In this document: positions 45,608 to 56,560 of the stretch, piece by piece
How the letters are laid out: each line of letters begins with the position of its first letter
Position numbering within the stretch: position 1 is the stretch's first letter
DNA from: Treponema pallidum subsp. pallidum str. Nichols
Lineage (GTDB): Bacteria; Spirochaetota; Spirochaetia; Treponematales; Treponemataceae
DNA length: 64,000 nt
NCBI RefSeq assembly: GCF_000410535.2
Contig: NC_021490.2
Location: forward strand, 468,501-532,500
Direction of reading: 5' to 3'
The notes under the pieces: generated by a model
The model's database searches: none
The model's input: only the letters and a program-made list of their open reading frames with translations
Told to the model about the DNA's origin: nothing
Made by a program: the position numbers and the translations under genes

Positions 45608-46732
45608 TCAGTTATGAAAGCGATAGCCGAACGAGAGGCTAGGCGTTTGCTGCAGGCTCACTCCTGTGAAACTCGGCTTTACGGTCAACATGTGCTGCTG
45701 TTGAACGCGCAGGTAAATGCTATTAGTAAAAAAATACTTCATCGTTCCTGTCACGTAGGAGTACATGCTGTCGTCTTCCTTGCGCTGTCCGAATGGCAGC
45801 GAGTACCCCAACCCAAGCATGCCGCCTACCTCGATGCGCGGGTAAAGTTCGTATAGATACGCAAAGTTTCCATCGAGCTTCACGTCCACTTGTTTTGAAT
45901 CGGAGTGCATTTGCGCGTTAAAGCCAGCGCTGATGGTGCTGCTGTTGCGCTTAAAAAAGCACATCTCAAACGTGCCGACAAACCCGATAGGAGAACAGAT
46001 TTTGAAAAAGTCAGAAACACCGTTGATTGTCGCGGCGTGGTCCTGCGGCCGATACACCGGCGCGTATCCCACGCTCAGGTCATAATAGAAAAAGATGGGC
46101 CTGCGCCAGAGCACTACATGCAGTATCCCCCGCACCTCTGCGTAAATATTCCGCGGCGTTATTGCGCGCAGCGTGTACGACCCGGTTTTGAGCGCCGCGT
46201 TGGGAATGGCAACCATCCAGTTTCCCTCTTTGTTTTTTGAAACCGAAAGGGGTTTTACATACGCTCCAGCCTCATCCGCCTTATCATCGGGGAACAGCGC
46301 AATGGTCCAGCCCTTTTCATACGTCCACGAGCGGTCGAGCACCACGGTGTATGCCTCTCCGCCAACTACGTGCTCTATGGTGCTCGGCGTAATCCCTCCT
46401 GTTTTTGGTTTGTGTACTTTTTCAATGGATAAGCTGGTCCACGCGCTTGCAGACGCGCGATGCAACACGTCGTAAGCAATAATCTGGTATTGGTACGACC
46501 CCGGTCTGAGTCGGGAAAAACTATAACTGCGCGTTGTGGCAACCGCGTTCGTCACTATTCTGCCGTGGGCATTGCGAATAAGCACTCGGTAGCTCACCGC
46601 CCCCGGCACTTCCTGCCAGCTGATACGCGCTTCCTGTTCTTTTAACTGAGATACGTGGACGAGTTCCTTCGCGTGCAGTTGCGCAAACAGCAGCACCGCA
46701 CACGGTATACACACGCGGCTAATGATACTCAT
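45608..46732 (-). CDS. Fn3-like plus beta-barrel protein (Tp0483-like)
   Basis: 374 aa from the ATG at 46732, which opens a signal peptide (MSIISRVCIPCAVLLFAQLHA, cleavage near HA/KE). Residues about 30-115 look like a fibronectin type III fold (ARISWQEVPGAVSYRVLI ... PGSYQYQIIAYD). The C-terminal half is strand-rich with aromatic girdles and ends LSFGYRFHN, like an outer-membrane barrel. The length agrees with my memory of Tp0483, a protein reported to bind fibronectin. It overlaps the upstream gene by 14 nt and is the last gene of a coupled operon. Confidence 0.78.
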   Translation of the reverse strand: MSIISRVCIPCAVLLFAQLHAKELVHVSQLKEQEARISWQEVPGAVSYRVLIRNAHGRIVTNAVATTRSYSFSRLRPGSYQYQIIAYDVLHRASASAWTSLSIEKVHKPKTGGITPSTIEHVVGGEAYTVVLDRSWTYEKGWTIALFPDDKADEAGAYVKPLSVSKNKEGNWMVAIPNAALKTGSYTLRAITPRNIYAEVRGILHVVLWRRPIFFYYDLSVGYAPVYRPQDHAATINGVSDFFKICSPIGFVGTFEMCFFKRNSSTISAGFNAQMHSDSKQVDVKLDGNFAYLYELYPRIEVGGMLGLGYSLPFGQRKEDDSMYSYVTGTMKYFFTNSIYLRVQQQHMLTVKPSFTGVSLQQTPSLSFGYRFHN

Positions 46733-48641
46733 AATGGACAATTTCTTTTGCGCGCGGCCTTTCAAGTTCAGACACCCGTATGGTGAACGCGCGCACCACC
46801 TGTGCACTTGCAGGCTCATAGCCTTCCTGCTCTGTGTGTGCCTGTATGACCCAATGAAATGACCCTTCCTCAAGGTGCGCTAAGTTGGTAAATGAGAACT
46901 CCACCCCTGTGGTAGTTGCCGTTTGCAGTACCGCATCTGTCTTCTTGTTTTTTAACGTCACCGTATACCGCTGTGCGTTGTGCACCGCCGTCCACTTACA
47001 ACGCAACGCGCGATGCTGCAAAAGGTATTTTTCAGTAATGAGTGCTGGCATGTCGCGCAGCACAAAGGAAGGAGCGCGGAGCGCAATCAAGTCACGCGTC
47101 TCTGGCTCCTCTTCCCACGCGTGCATTCCTTCAATGACCGTGAACGCGCGCAGTGCCGAGTAGGGGGAGCGATCGCTCCGACGCGTTTCCCACGCTACCT
47201 GCCACTGATATGTTCCTTCCTGCAATCGTGCACGCAGGCTCCGCATGGGAACGGTAAGAAAGGGTACCGACGTGGTAGTCACAAGCGGGGACGCGTTTGC
47301 ATCCATGTTTTTAACCGTCCAGACATAGCGCCGTGCTTCTGGTATTGGCTCGCAGGTAAAGATTACCATGCGATTTTCCCGATCCGCGTGTTCGAGCACC
47401 TCGTCCTCGGCGGGAAAGAGCGCAACGGGCGCATGCAGCTCCTTTCCCTGTTTGATGGAGAAGGTTCCTACCTCAGAAGCAAAGACTGGGTCTTCTATTC
47501 CCTCATCAAAGCGAGGTACTACCTTCCAGAAATACGTTCCCTCGCCGAGCCCGGGTACCGAGATCTCCGGCGTACGCAAAGAGAATGTCTTCACATCCGC
47601 GCTAAAGTCGGCCCGGGAAGAAAGCAGTAGCCGGTACTGTTCCACGTCTTCTACAGACGTCCAGGAAAAAAGGGTAGGAGGAATCGCATCCCGATAGGAG
47701 AGTACTGCCTGAGCACGCGGCGTGTGCAGCATCACCTTACGCGCGCGACGCACAGAAAAGGAACGGGGCGCTGACGCCGTGCCGTTCTGCGGGACCAGGC
47801 GCCAAAACCAGCGTCCTTCCCCGAGTCGTTCGCTGGTTTTGAATGTTGTCCTCGAGGCGTTTGCCTCATGCGGAAGGGTAAGTTTTCTTTCCGTTTCAAT
47901 AACCGAGAAGTCCGCGTATCGGCTAATTTGGAGACGGACGCTCGGCTGTACCGTCGTGGCATCGCCGAGCCAGACAAAGCCCACAGATCTGGTGTGCTCG
48001 GCAGTCAGGAGAAGTGCATCTTGGTCGGGTAGGAGAGGGACAAAGGTGGGGTGCAGAATGCGCACAGTGCCATCCTCCCGGGAAGTAGCAAGTTGGGTGA
48101 ACGTCTGAAGGGGAAGTGTCTGTCCCTGCGCATCGTGAAGGAGTGCCTCACCGCGTGCTATCTCGACAGTTGAATCGCGTTCGCCTCCGCGCACATTCAC
48201 CTGACCGTCTCCAGAAAGCGAGATGGTTGTCTTTCCTACATGTACGGTATGCGCTGCTGGATTCCCAGCGGCGCGTGCGTAGCGTATCGCTCCTGTGACC
48301 AAACGTACATCCTTCTTTTTCATTCCTGTGTGACTGATGCGCACCATGGTATTTTCTGCAATGTCGAGCCTGCTGTTATCAGTGAACACAATGACAGCTT
48401 CAGAACCGGTGGTGGTGCGCAGCACGTCCCGATGGTAGACGGGCACCCCGTCTTTGAGTTTGAGCCATAAGGCTTGGTTGTTTTTTTTGCGGGTTGCGGT
48501 TTTTTTATAAAAAAAAACCCGTCCGATTGGATTTCCCTTCCCCTGGGACAGACGGAGCGCGCGGGAGTAGCCCCAGCCGAGAAGCAGGATAAGGAGGAGA
48601 ATAACGACCGTAACCGTGGCATCCTGCTTAGATAACTTCAC
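46719..48641 (-). CDS. FecR-domain membrane protein with Fn3-like repeats
   Basis: 640 aa from GTG 48641, chosen because it starts just before the membrane helix (VTVVILLLILLLGWGYSRAL) and follows a GAAGAAAAGAA sequence; the frame continues upstream to 48734 inside the cyclase gene. A FecR-type periplasmic domain (about 80-160: HRDVLRTTTGSEAVIVFTDN, RLDIAENTMVRI) precedes several Fn3-like units with the pattern TLFSWTSVEDVEQYRLLL ... GEGTYFWKVVP. It is probably anchored in the inner membrane and reaches into the periplasm. It overlaps both neighbours. Confidence 0.78.
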   Translation of the reverse strand: MKLSKQDATVTVVILLLILLLGWGYSRALRLSQGKGNPIGRVFFYKKTATRKKNNQALWLKLKDGVPVYHRDVLRTTTGSEAVIVFTDNSRLDIAENTMVRISHTGMKKKDVRLVTGAIRYARAAGNPAAHTVHVGKTTISLSGDGQVNVRGGERDSTVEIARGEALLHDAQGQTLPLQTFTQLATSREDGTVRILHPTFVPLLPDQDALLLTAEHTRSVGFVWLGDATTVQPSVRLQISRYADFSVIETERKLTLPHEANASRTTFKTSERLGEGRWFWRLVPQNGTASAPRSFSVRRARKVMLHTPRAQAVLSYRDAIPPTLFSWTSVEDVEQYRLLLSSRADFSADVKTFSLRTPEISVPGLGEGTYFWKVVPRFDEGIEDPVFASEVGTFSIKQGKELHAPVALFPAEDEVLEHADRENRMVIFTCEPIPEARRYVWTVKNMDANASPLVTTTSVPFLTVPMRSLRARLQEGTYQWQVAWETRRSDRSPYSALRAFTVIEGMHAWEEEPETRDLIALRAPSFVLRDMPALITEKYLLQHRALRCKWTAVHNAQRYTVTLKNKKTDAVLQTATTTGVEFSFTNLAHLEEGSFHWVIQAHTEQEGYEPASAQVVRAFTIRVSELERPRAKEIVHYEYH

Positions 48642-50472
48642 ACTTCTTTTCTTCGAAGTCAGGGTCGGCAGAAAGCCCCGGCTTTTCAATGGAAAGAAGT
48701 GCACGCAGCTCATCGAGCGTCTGCGGTCCGTCATGCCCCTTTAGATTGATAGCAGCGTACACATTCAGTGGTTCTCGTTTTCCTTTTACCGTTATGGGGG
48801 GCATTTTCTCCACTATAAGCATATCTTTAACAAGCTCATATGTGTTTTCGGAGATAAGAAAGTCAGTGCCGAACGGCTTATTCAGTGCTTCGATCCTGCT
48901 TGCGGTGTTCACCGCGTCTCCGATGACGGTGTATTCCATACGTTTGGAAGAGCCGATTTGACCTGCGACGCAGGAGCCTGTGTTTACGCCGCATCCGATG
49001 CCAATGCGAGGCTTTGAGCATGCGACGCGCTTTTCGTTCAGTTGAATAAGGCTTTCGCGCATGAGGAAGACCGCTTTCATGCTCTGCAATGCGTCTAAGC
49101 GTGCAGAGCCGAGGGAAACTGGCGCTCCCCATATCGCCATAATCGCATCTCCAATAAACTTGTCCACCACGCCGCCTGTCTGCTCGATGCAGTCTACCAT
49201 ACAGCTCATGTACTCGTTGAGAAACTCTACTACGTCCTCAGGGGGAAGCTTCTCCGACATCTCAGTAAAGGAGCGCACGTCTGAGAAAAAAATGGTAGCG
49301 GTTTTCCGTTCCCCTCCCAGTGCGAGCTCTCCCTTCATGGCCTTCTCTGCGATGTCTCTATTTACAAATTTGCCAAACGCTTCTTTCATGCGTTCCCGTT
49401 CTGCCAGACCACGCCCCATACTCACGAATGTTTCGGTGAGGAGGCCAATTTCGTCTTTGCTTGAAGGCTTGATATCCAGGAGGAACTGTCCTGAGCTGAT
49501 AGCGTGCGTTGCGCCGACGAGGGTAAGGATAGGGCGGGTGATAGACTGCGCAATGAACCAGACAAGCAAGATAGAGGCGAGGAGCACCATGCCGGTGAGG
49601 ATACCGTCGAGGATAATCGCGTAATATACTGCCTGGTACACCACACTCATAGGCGTTTCTAGGACTATGGCGAACTTTCCAAAGGTTTGCTTGGCGAACG
49701 CGCCGAAGTAGCGCTTGTTGTCCGTGCCGATGAAGCTGATTTGTTTGGTCAGCTGTGTAGATTCGCGTAAATCGCGCACAACGGGCGAGTCCTGCAAGTT
49801 AATGTTGCTGTAATTGAGAGAGTATTCCGGGTGGTACAGGGAGTTCCCCGCCCAGGTGACGGCATACATGGTTCCGGAGGAGGCTCCAGATTCTAGCAGG
49901 TGCTGAACGACATCCGCTGAGAAGATAACCACAACGTTACGCGTAGCGCCGTCAACTTCAAAGGGCGCGACGATAGCAATGATCTGCGCTTTAAACCAGG
50001 GGGCGGCGTTGAGCGTGGCTGGGGCAGTTTGAAGTGTGGAAATAACCTGTGCGTTGTCAGCTAGGAAGCGACGAGCGTCTGCCACCCGCAGCTGATTTTT
50101 CTTGAAGAAGTCACCGTTCCACAGCTCGGCTACACCGCCGACTCCGATGTAGCCGATGCGCGGGTAAAAGGAAAAAAAATCTTTAGAAAGTGCGGACCGC
50201 GAGTGCATGCGCGCGCCACTTCTGAGGCCAAGGGAAACGAAGGACTTGGCGCTTGTGGCAATGGCTTCGAATTCCCCTTTGATTTGCGCAGCAAAGTTCT
50301 CCGCAGCGGCAAGATTATTAAGCTCAGCATTACTGTGCAGACTCGAAGCGAAGAACCAGGAAGCCATGGCCGTAACCGCAATGGTGGCGAGCACCACCAC
50401 CGTGCTGATAATACCGATGAGTTTCGTCGTAAGCGGCCACACAATTTTCTGATTCGCGTTCTTTCTGCTCAT
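48628..50472 (-). CDS. Class III adenylate cyclase with sensor and HAMP domains
   Basis: 614 aa. Two membrane helices (about residues 16-42 and 285-310) flank a periplasmic Cache-like sensor domain, followed by HAMP (310-360) and a class III cyclase domain (about 390-575). Metal-binding Asp residues are in FFSDVRSF and IGDAIMAIWG. The adenine-selecting Lys (VVDKFIGD) and Thr (EYTVIGDAVN) and the transition-state Asn/Arg (VNTASR) are present, so it should make cAMP. ATGA overlap with the p83/100 gene upstream and 14-nt overlap with the FecR gene downstream. Confidence 0.93.
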   Translation of the reverse strand: MSRKNANQKIVWPLTTKLIGIISTVVVLATIAVTAMASWFFASSLHSNAELNNLAAAENFAAQIKGEFEAIATSAKSFVSLGLRSGARMHSRSALSKDFFSFYPRIGYIGVGGVAELWNGDFFKKNQLRVADARRFLADNAQVISTLQTAPATLNAAPWFKAQIIAIVAPFEVDGATRNVVVIFSADVVQHLLESGASSGTMYAVTWAGNSLYHPEYSLNYSNINLQDSPVVRDLRESTQLTKQISFIGTDNKRYFGAFAKQTFGKFAIVLETPMSVVYQAVYYAIILDGILTGMVLLASILLVWFIAQSITRPILTLVGATHAISSGQFLLDIKPSSKDEIGLLTETFVSMGRGLAERERMKEAFGKFVNRDIAEKAMKGELALGGERKTATIFFSDVRSFTEMSEKLPPEDVVEFLNEYMSCMVDCIEQTGGVVDKFIGDAIMAIWGAPVSLGSARLDALQSMKAVFLMRESLIQLNEKRVACSKPRIGIGCGVNTGSCVAGQIGSSKRMEYTVIGDAVNTASRIEALNKPFGTDFLISENTYELVKDMLIVEKMPPITVKGKREPLNVYAAINLKGHDGPQTLDELRALLSIEKPGLSADPDFEEKKCEVI

Positions 50473-52064
50473 GTTCTGGGTAGCGCGTCGGCGAGCGTCC
50501 GTGTGTGCAATAGGGCCATACCTTTCTCTTTTGTTTGCACCATAATTCCGCGCGGAGTGACGGTGACGGCGGTATAAGGCGTCACCTGCGCTGCAGAACG
50601 AGTAGTCAGCTCAAGATTTTTGGTAAAGCGTCCCAGGAAGTGGCTGCCATTTTCGTCGATCACCGCATAGTAGTGCTCCTCTTCCCTCAAGAGAAAACTT
50701 TGCGCAGCTATACGCTGGGTACTCTCTTTGGTTACCTCCAGCGTCTTTGGGTCTATGTGCACGAGGCGGACGGTGCCGTTCCCTGTCGTGTCAGCAATGG
50801 CGACGAGCGCGTGAGGCTCGCTGTACAGGAGCCGGTTGCGGACGGTCCGTAGGGAAGAAGAACGCAAAGGCGCTTCAGTCTTTGGATCAACGAGCACGAT
50901 TTCCGATAACAAGTGCTGGGCATCCACCACCTTAAGGCCGTAGCAGGGCGTGACACTTTCACGCGCTTCCTGTGCGCCGTGCGTCGCTTTCGCGCGCCCT
51001 GCATTCATCATGCGCTGCATGTCACCGGCAACCTCCAACCGCTCCCGTTGTGCTTCTGCACTTTTCTGCTGTGCTCGCTGCTCCTGACTGCGCGCTTCAC
51101 GCGCGAGGCTCTCGGCCTGTTCGGTTGCCTTCTGCGCAGTGTGAGCCGCCTGCTGAGCTTCCTGCTGCGCACGCTCGGCGACGCGCTCCTTCTCTTTTGC
51201 TTCCTGCGTACGCGCCGGGTCCGGTGAGTTCTGCGCCGCCTGCTGAGCTTGCTGAGCTTCTCGGCGTGTCTTGTCCGCGTGTGCCTGGGCGCGCTGAGCC
51301 TGAGTGGACAGCTCCGCCGCGCGCTCCTGCGCCTGCTGTGACTGCTGTGCTAGTTGTTGGGCCCGGCGCGTTCCTTCCTGCGCCTCCCGCTCTTTAAGGT
51401 CAATCATGTCCCTGCGCAGATCAACGTTCTTGTCCGGATCTTCACGCAGCCGCTCCACCACCCGCTTGTCAGAAATGGCGCCGGTGTCCACTGCGCTGAG
51501 TGCGTCAGAGTGCCCGGAAAGGGGAATGACGAGCTGCGTTTTTCCCGGCCACTGATCGAAACGGCGCGCAATACCGACGTGCTCGGGGGAGAGATGCGCC
51601 GTTACCACCCCCTTGTAGCGCGCCTTGAATGTGGGAAGGTCTGCACGATACACCGCGTTGTACACCGTTGTGAAGGTTGCTATCGTGCGTGCGTCCTGCA
51701 GGCGATAGCCATAGGCGGCAGAAAGATAGGCGGCGACGATCTCGCGTATGTTGTCGATATGGTCCACCCGTGCCTGTGCGCCAATGATGAGGATGTCTGC
51801 ATCAAAGCCATTGGTCGTGTGGGGACCTACTGCGTGAATAAGCGCGTAACGCGCACGATCCCCCGCAACACCGCCGCGCAGTGCAGAGGCCAAGCCCTCC
51901 CCGATGCGCCTGATAGCGGCGGCGCTATCTACGTCCGTGTGGGTTCCTGCAAAATTTTCAAACTCTACCGTGGCGTTTGCACGCTCAAGCTCACGGCGAT
52001 CCACCTCGAGTGCAAAAAGACAGCCTGCGCCCAACACGGCACACATGGGCAGCACGTTCTTCAT
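50469..52064 (-). CDS. p83/100 antigen homologue
   Basis: 531 aa with a signal peptide (MKNVLPMCAVLGAGCLFA, cleavage near FA/LE). Residues 20-215 form an alpha/beta domain, 215-380 a Gln/Ala/Glu-rich coiled coil (QQLAQQSQQAQERAAELS and similar), and the last 130 residues are beta-rich. The architecture and sequence match the spirochaetal p83/100 family (Borrelia p83/100, T. pallidum Tp0486). The localisation is probably periplasmic or outer-membrane-associated. It is the first gene of the coupled operon with the adenylate cyclase. Confidence 0.88.
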   Translation of the reverse strand: MKNVLPMCAVLGAGCLFALEVDRRELERANATVEFENFAGTHTDVDSAAAIRRIGEGLASALRGGVAGDRARYALIHAVGPHTTNGFDADILIIGAQARVDHIDNIREIVAAYLSAAYGYRLQDARTIATFTTVYNAVYRADLPTFKARYKGVVTAHLSPEHVGIARRFDQWPGKTQLVIPLSGHSDALSAVDTGAISDKRVVERLREDPDKNVDLRRDMIDLKEREAQEGTRRAQQLAQQSQQAQERAAELSTQAQRAQAHADKTRREAQQAQQAAQNSPDPARTQEAKEKERVAERAQQEAQQAAHTAQKATEQAESLAREARSQEQRAQQKSAEAQRERLEVAGDMQRMMNAGRAKATHGAQEARESVTPCYGLKVVDAQHLLSEIVLVDPKTEAPLRSSSLRTVRNRLLYSEPHALVAIADTTGNGTVRLVHIDPKTLEVTKESTQRIAAQSFLLREEEHYYAVIDENGSHFLGRFTKNLELTTRSAAQVTPYTAVTVTPRGIMVQTKEKGMALLHTRTLADALPRT

Positions 52065-52152
52065 GACCCTCTCCCCCTTCTACACCTTTGTTTTTGAATA
52101 CCGCACGCCTAGACACCTGAGATCCCAACCTTCCTGCGTCATCAAAGCCCCA

Positions 52153-54048
52153 TCAGCGTAGCATACTCTGAACGAGAGTTCTTGCATAGGCCCGTATGGT
52201 GTACGGGAAAGCCCCCGTGGAGATGCGGGAGAGTTCTGAGACTGCCTTTTCAGAAAGGGTGCGCGGTGCACTGCGCGCGCATGCAGCGAGTGCATCGCAC
52301 GCTGCACGCATCAGCGACTCGGCGCGTGCGTCCTTAGCACGCGTGACTCGGTACAGCGCAAGTAGTGCCCGCTCATCGAGGCCGAACGTGCAGCGGGTGA
52401 GCCCTTTGAGGATACCTTCGAGCACGGTGTAGTCCTGCTCTTTGAGAAGCTCAAGGAGCGCGTCTCGGTATTCGTGTGCGCCTAAGGCTCCTAACAGCGT
52501 TGCTGCCTGCGCTCTCCTGGCAGAGGTCACTGCAGGCGCCCGTGCGCGGGCGTGATGCGGTGAAGTAAGAAGCGCGTGCAACGAGCGGGCATAGGCCGGT
52601 TCTCGAGGTCCTACATTTCCTTCCTTCAGGGATGTTTGCACTGCCTGAAGGAGAAGCTCAGGGGTGGCGTACGGTCCGGGCGGCGACGTTGTGTGCGTCT
52701 CTTGCGCGTTGTCTGTCTTTCCGCTGTTTTTTGCAGGAGCGGGGGAAGAGAAGAACGGGTCGGAGGAGAAGATTGAGTCATAAGGCGACCGCTTAGCAGG
52801 GGCAGCAGGGCGAGAAGGGGGAGCCTCTTGCACGTGTGCACGGCGTGAAGAACCGAGCACGTGAAAATAGCTATCGCGGTTGTATATGGGCGTGTGGTCA
52901 ATGAGTCTTGTTTCTGCACGGTATGCGTTGAGTACCCAACCGCCTGCAGATACTACGAGCCCGTCCGTGGTGATAAGCGGAGTAAACGGTGTTTCGTACA
53001 GCGAAATGTTCCACTTCAGCGCGCCTCCTGCGCTGAGGGTAATCGCCCGCGCTGTATCGCTGAGCACTATTTCGTCCCCCTGTACGCGGCACTGGGCAGC
53101 CGAGGAAAAGGTACACGGAAGTGTGAGCGAGAAAAGCTCATTTTCCCCATCTGCGTCGTAGGCACGCACCGCACCGTCTGCAAAAAGGGCGATGAGCATG
53201 TTTTCAGTAGCAAAAAGAGCGACACAAGAGCGCTGTGTGCTGATGCGCACCGGCACCGGCGCCTGGTGCTGCTTCGCGGTCTTTCCCGCCTGAGTCTTAT
53301 CAGGCGTACTGTTTAGCGTGTCAGTGCGCACGCGCCACAGGCCCTGATCCGTGGCAACGACGTACCCGCGTGGGGTGCTCGTCAGCGCACGTACGGACCC
53401 TGATGCGCGCAGGGCGCCTTTTTTTTCTCCAAATATGGACCAGTACTCCACGGTTCCCTGCGGGCCCGTGATGAAAAATTCGCGCGTTTTTGCATCTGTC
53501 GGAGGAAGGAGGGGCTTTGCGCCAAGCTTCTGACTCCACAGGCGCTGGCCGGTACTGCTGAAGCACAGCAGGGCGTGTGCGGTGGTGTACAGCAGCCGTC
53601 CGTCTCTTAAAATTACAGGCGCGGTGCACAGCCCCCCGTTCGCCGCGTTCACCGCACGCTTTGCACCGCGCGTGGCAGCAGGCAGGACAGCAAATTCTCG
53701 GACGGGTATGCCCTGGCTGGAGAAAACCCATACGCGTCCGCTAACCTCGCTTACGTACACGAGTCCATCGTCAGAAACGCTGAGAAAGGGAGTGCCGACT
53801 ACGGGGCAGTTTCTGCGCCACACGAAGGATCCTTTGGAGTTTACGCAGTTGAGGGCGCGATCTGCGCTAAATGTATAGATGAGCGAATCGTAACGCACCG
53901 GCTGTGTTACGTTCTGCCCTGCAAGGACCACACTCCAGGAGGAATCCTTGTTTCCGGCGTGTGCGGCGCCACTGCGTGCGGCGCAAGGATCTGCAAGGCA
54001 GAACGCCAGGAACACTGTGAGGGCGCGGTACCGTACGGGTATGCGCAC
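52153..54048 (-). CDS. Exported PQQ-type beta-propeller protein
   Basis: 631 aa from GTG 54048, giving a signal peptide ([19 protein letters not shown]). The frame is open to 54315, but that upstream part is basic and lacks propeller character, so the start is uncertain. Several PQQ/propeller blades are visible ([44 protein letters not shown]; similar units near 200-380). A Pro/Ser linker near 420-450 and a C-terminal helical HEAT-like part follow ([20 protein letters not shown]). It may be a BamB-like or scaffold protein; there is no proof. Confidence 0.75.
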   Translation of the reverse strand: MRIPVRYRALTVFLAFCLADPCAARSGAAHAGNKDSSWSVVLAGQNVTQPVRYDSLIYTFSADRALNCVNSKGSFVWRRNCPVVGTPFLSVSDDGLVYVSEVSGRVWVFSSQGIPVREFAVLPAATRGAKRAVNAANGGLCTAPVILRDGRLLYTTAHALLCFSSTGQRLWSQKLGAKPLLPPTDAKTREFFITGPQGTVEYWSIFGEKKGALRASGSVRALTSTPRGYVVATDQGLWRVRTDTLNSTPDKTQAGKTAKQHQAPVPVRISTQRSCVALFATENMLIALFADGAVRAYDADGENELFSLTLPCTFSSAAQCRVQGDEIVLSDTARAITLSAGGALKWNISLYETPFTPLITTDGLVVSAGGWVLNAYRAETRLIDHTPIYNRDSYFHVLGSSRRAHVQEAPPSRPAAPAKRSPYDSIFSSDPFFSSPAPAKNSGKTDNAQETHTTSPPGPYATPELLLQAVQTSLKEGNVGPREPAYARSLHALLTSPHHARARAPAVTSARRAQAATLLGALGAHEYRDALLELLKEQDYTVLEGILKGLTRCTFGLDERALLALYRVTRAKDARAESLMRAACDALAACARSAPRTLSEKAVSELSRISTGAFPYTIRAYARTLVQSMLR

Positions 54049-54242
54049 CCTTTCTGCACGGTACTGGTTCTGATCTCTTTGAGGGAGGGTGTGTATCCTT
54101 TTACCCACTGTGGTTGCCTCCGTAGCGAGCTTTGTGTAGGGTCGAACGGGAGATGCCCCAAGCGTGCGGCGCCGGATGCGCTGCATATGTGCCTGCGCGG
54201 AGCCCACGCGCCCTGTGGGGCGGAGCTTTTTCCCGTAAAACC

Positions 54243-54272
54243 TTGCAAACGAAAGAACGCCTGTGGTAGAAT
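54243..54272 (+). promoter_or_regulatory. Putative promoter for chemoreceptor gene
   Basis: TTGCAA at 54243-54248, 18-nt spacer, TAGAAT at 54267-54272 preceded by TGG (extended -10). It lies about 68 nt before the ATG at 54340. The 291-nt divergent gap 54049-54339 shows no other clear element. Confidence 0.5.
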
Positions 54273-54339
54273 CGGCCCGCGCTGGGTGAAGGGTCTTGTG
54301 ACGTTTCATTCTCACATCATTATACCGAGGGAGTGGCTT

Positions 54340-56496
54340 ATGGGATACGGTTCATCAGCTGAGGAAACGTCTTCTACACCGCATGCGTCAGGCCAAAGGA
54401 AGGTTGGTTTTCTGTCCCTGCGCACCAAGCTCGCGCTGGTGTTTGGGCTGCTTGCGTTCGTGTCTGGTCTGGTCCAGGGCGGTATATTGGTCGTTTTTGC
54501 GCGTAACTCCATAGTTGGGGAGATTTCTAGTCACCTTGCTGGCCGTGCTCGGGATACCTCCTCCATCGTGGAAGGGCGGATCGGCGCGCTGTTCCAGTTT
54601 TTGGAAGGTTTGGCACGTCTTGAAGTTTTGCAAGGCTCGTCCGACAGGCGCCGTGCCCAGGTGGACAGGCTAAAGAAGGAAGCGTTTTTTAACCGGGATA
54701 TCGCGCGTCTTGCGGTGGTAGATCTCGCAGGCGTGTTGTACGGGGAGGACGGGCGCACGCATTACGTACAAGATCGAAAGTACTTTCAGCGGGCGGTTAA
54801 AGGCCGTTGTTACGTCTCTGCGCCCTATCCCTCGCGTTCGTCGGATGACATGGTCATTACCTTTTCCATCCCGGTATATGACGAAGATCGGCGGGTTATT
54901 GCCGTGCTCGTAGCGGATGTGATTTGGACGTGGCTGTGTGATATCACAGGGGATTTTTCTGTAGGGGGGGTGGGGAGAATCGCCGTTATTGACGAGGTTG
55001 GTACCGTTGTCGCGCACCCACGTCACGAGGTAGTGGCGCAGCAGACAAATTATATCCGCCTGGCAAAGGAAGACCCGGCCACGTACGCGTCCGTCGCAGA
55101 GTTCGTTGAGAAGGTTATCAAGTCAGACTCTACTGCCTCTCACGTGTTCTCGTATGAAGGCTTAGAGAAAATCGGTTCATCTGCCAAGATGAAGAGCACA
55201 GGATGGACCGTCGTGGTGTTTGTGCCTGTCTCCGAGTTTATGGGGCCTGTGTACACCCTGCAGAACTACCTGCTTGCGGTGGGTATCATTGTGGTACTCT
55301 TCTCCCTCATTGTGGTGTATGCCGTTGCGCGCAAGATTGTGCGCCCGCTACGCTCTACCGTCAGGGTGTTAGAAGACATCGCGTACGGTGAAGGTGACCT
55401 GACCGTGCGTTTGCCAGTGGTTGGAGGGGACGAGGTATCGCTGCTTTGCCAGTACTTTAACCAGACGATGGAGAAGATTCGCTTTGCTATCGCCACGGTG
55501 GGGTCGAGCTCTGACGATATGCGGCGCATCGGGGACGAGCTTGCCAGTAACATGACTGAAACAGCCAGTGCGGTAAACGAGATTACCGCCAATATCGATG
55601 GTGTCAAGCACCGAGTTGACTTGCAGGTGAGTGGGGTGTCTGAGGCCACGGACACGGTGGAACGTATCATCAAGACAATTAAGGGGCTGAACAGTAGCAT
55701 TGAGACGCAGGCGGTGAACGTCGCACAGTCTTCCTCCTCAGTTGAGCAAATGGTTGCCAACATTGTGTCTATTACGCAGACACTTGAACGGAGTGATGAG
55801 GCGGTGCACAGTCTTGCTATTGCCACCGCTGATGGGCGTGACACGCTGGTTAGCTCTAGCGGTATTACGCAAAAGATCAGTGAGGAATCGGGAAGCTTGC
55901 TTGAGGCGAGCAGTGTTATTCAGCACATTGCAAGTCAGACGAACCTGCTTGCAATGAACGCCGCTATCGAGGCGGCGCATGCGGGCGAGGCAGGAAAGGG
56001 TTTTGCGGTGGTTGCGGATGAGATCCGTAAGCTTGCGGAAGAGTCTAGCACCCAAGGAAAGACCATTACTGAGACGCTCAAGACGCTCAGTGTGGAAATA
56101 GATACGCTTTCCACGTCTTCAAAAGCGGTTGAGGAGCAGTTTGATACCATCTTCCGTTTGTCCGATCAGGTGCGTACAATGAGCCGGTCGCTGACAGAGG
56201 CGATGAAAGAGCAGTCGGATGGAAGCCGTGAGGTCCTAGCTGCGATTAAGAGCATCAATGCCGCCACCGTAGACGTGAAGGAGGGGTCTGCGGATATGCT
56301 CAAAGGGGGCGAGGTTATTGCACGCGAGATGCAGCGCTTGGACGACTTAACTAGTGAAATTGCCAGAAGTATGAATGAGATGGCAGCTGGTGCCATCGAG
56401 ATCAATAACGCAGTACACGAGGTTAATGAGATAACACAGCGTAGCAAGCAGAGCATCAGCAGTCTTGCAGATGAGGTGGAGAAATTCAAGGTATAG
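54340..56496 (+). CDS. mcp: Methyl-accepting chemotaxis protein
   Basis: 718 aa chemoreceptor. ATG 54340 follows GAGGGAG; the longer frame to 53959 is discounted. Membrane helix 1 is near 30-52, a Cache-type periplasmic sensor follows ([15 protein letters not shown], then VADVIW and RIAVIDEVG), membrane helix 2 is near 309-331, then HAMP. The cytoplasmic signalling hairpin tip is at [20 protein letters not shown] near 535. It ends in ...EVEKFKV, without a classic NWETF tether. The ligand is unknown. Confidence 0.95.
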   Translation: MGYGSSAEETSSTPHASGQRKVGFLSLRTKLALVFGLLAFVSGLVQGGILVVFARNSIVGEISSHLAGRARDTSSIVEGRIGALFQFLEGLARLEVLQGSSDRRRAQVDRLKKEAFFNRDIARLAVVDLAGVLYGEDGRTHYVQDRKYFQRAVKGRCYVSAPYPSRSSDDMVITFSIPVYDEDRRVIAVLVADVIWTWLCDITGDFSVGGVGRIAVIDEVGTVVAHPRHEVVAQQTNYIRLAKEDPATYASVAEFVEKVIKSDSTASHVFSYEGLEKIGSSAKMKSTGWTVVVFVPVSEFMGPVYTLQNYLLAVGIIVVLFSLIVVYAVARKIVRPLRSTVRVLEDIAYGEGDLTVRLPVVGGDEVSLLCQYFNQTMEKIRFAIATVGSSSDDMRRIGDELASNMTETASAVNEITANIDGVKHRVDLQVSGVSEATDTVERIIKTIKGLNSSIETQAVNVAQSSSSVEQMVANIVSITQTLERSDEAVHSLAIATADGRDTLVSSSGITQKISEESGSLLEASSVIQHIASQTNLLAMNAAIEAAHAGEAGKGFAVVADEIRKLAEESSTQGKTITETLKTLSVEIDTLSTSSKAVEEQFDTIFRLSDQVRTMSRSLTEAMKEQSDGSREVLAAIKSINAATVDVKEGSADMLKGGEVIAREMQRLDDLTSEIARSMNEMAAGAIEINNAVHEVNEITQRSKQSISSLADEVEKFKV

Positions 56497-56560
56497 AGTC
56501 CGCATTGTACGTGCTCTGCTGTTCTGCGCGTGTAGTTTTTCTTAGTGCAGTGAGAGCGGC

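Noticed and set aside
53959-54339. N-terminal extension of the chemoreceptor
   Set aside because: The extension overlaps the antisense propeller-gene signal region and lacks chemoreceptor character; ATG 54340 has a proper ribosome-binding site and precedes the first membrane helix.
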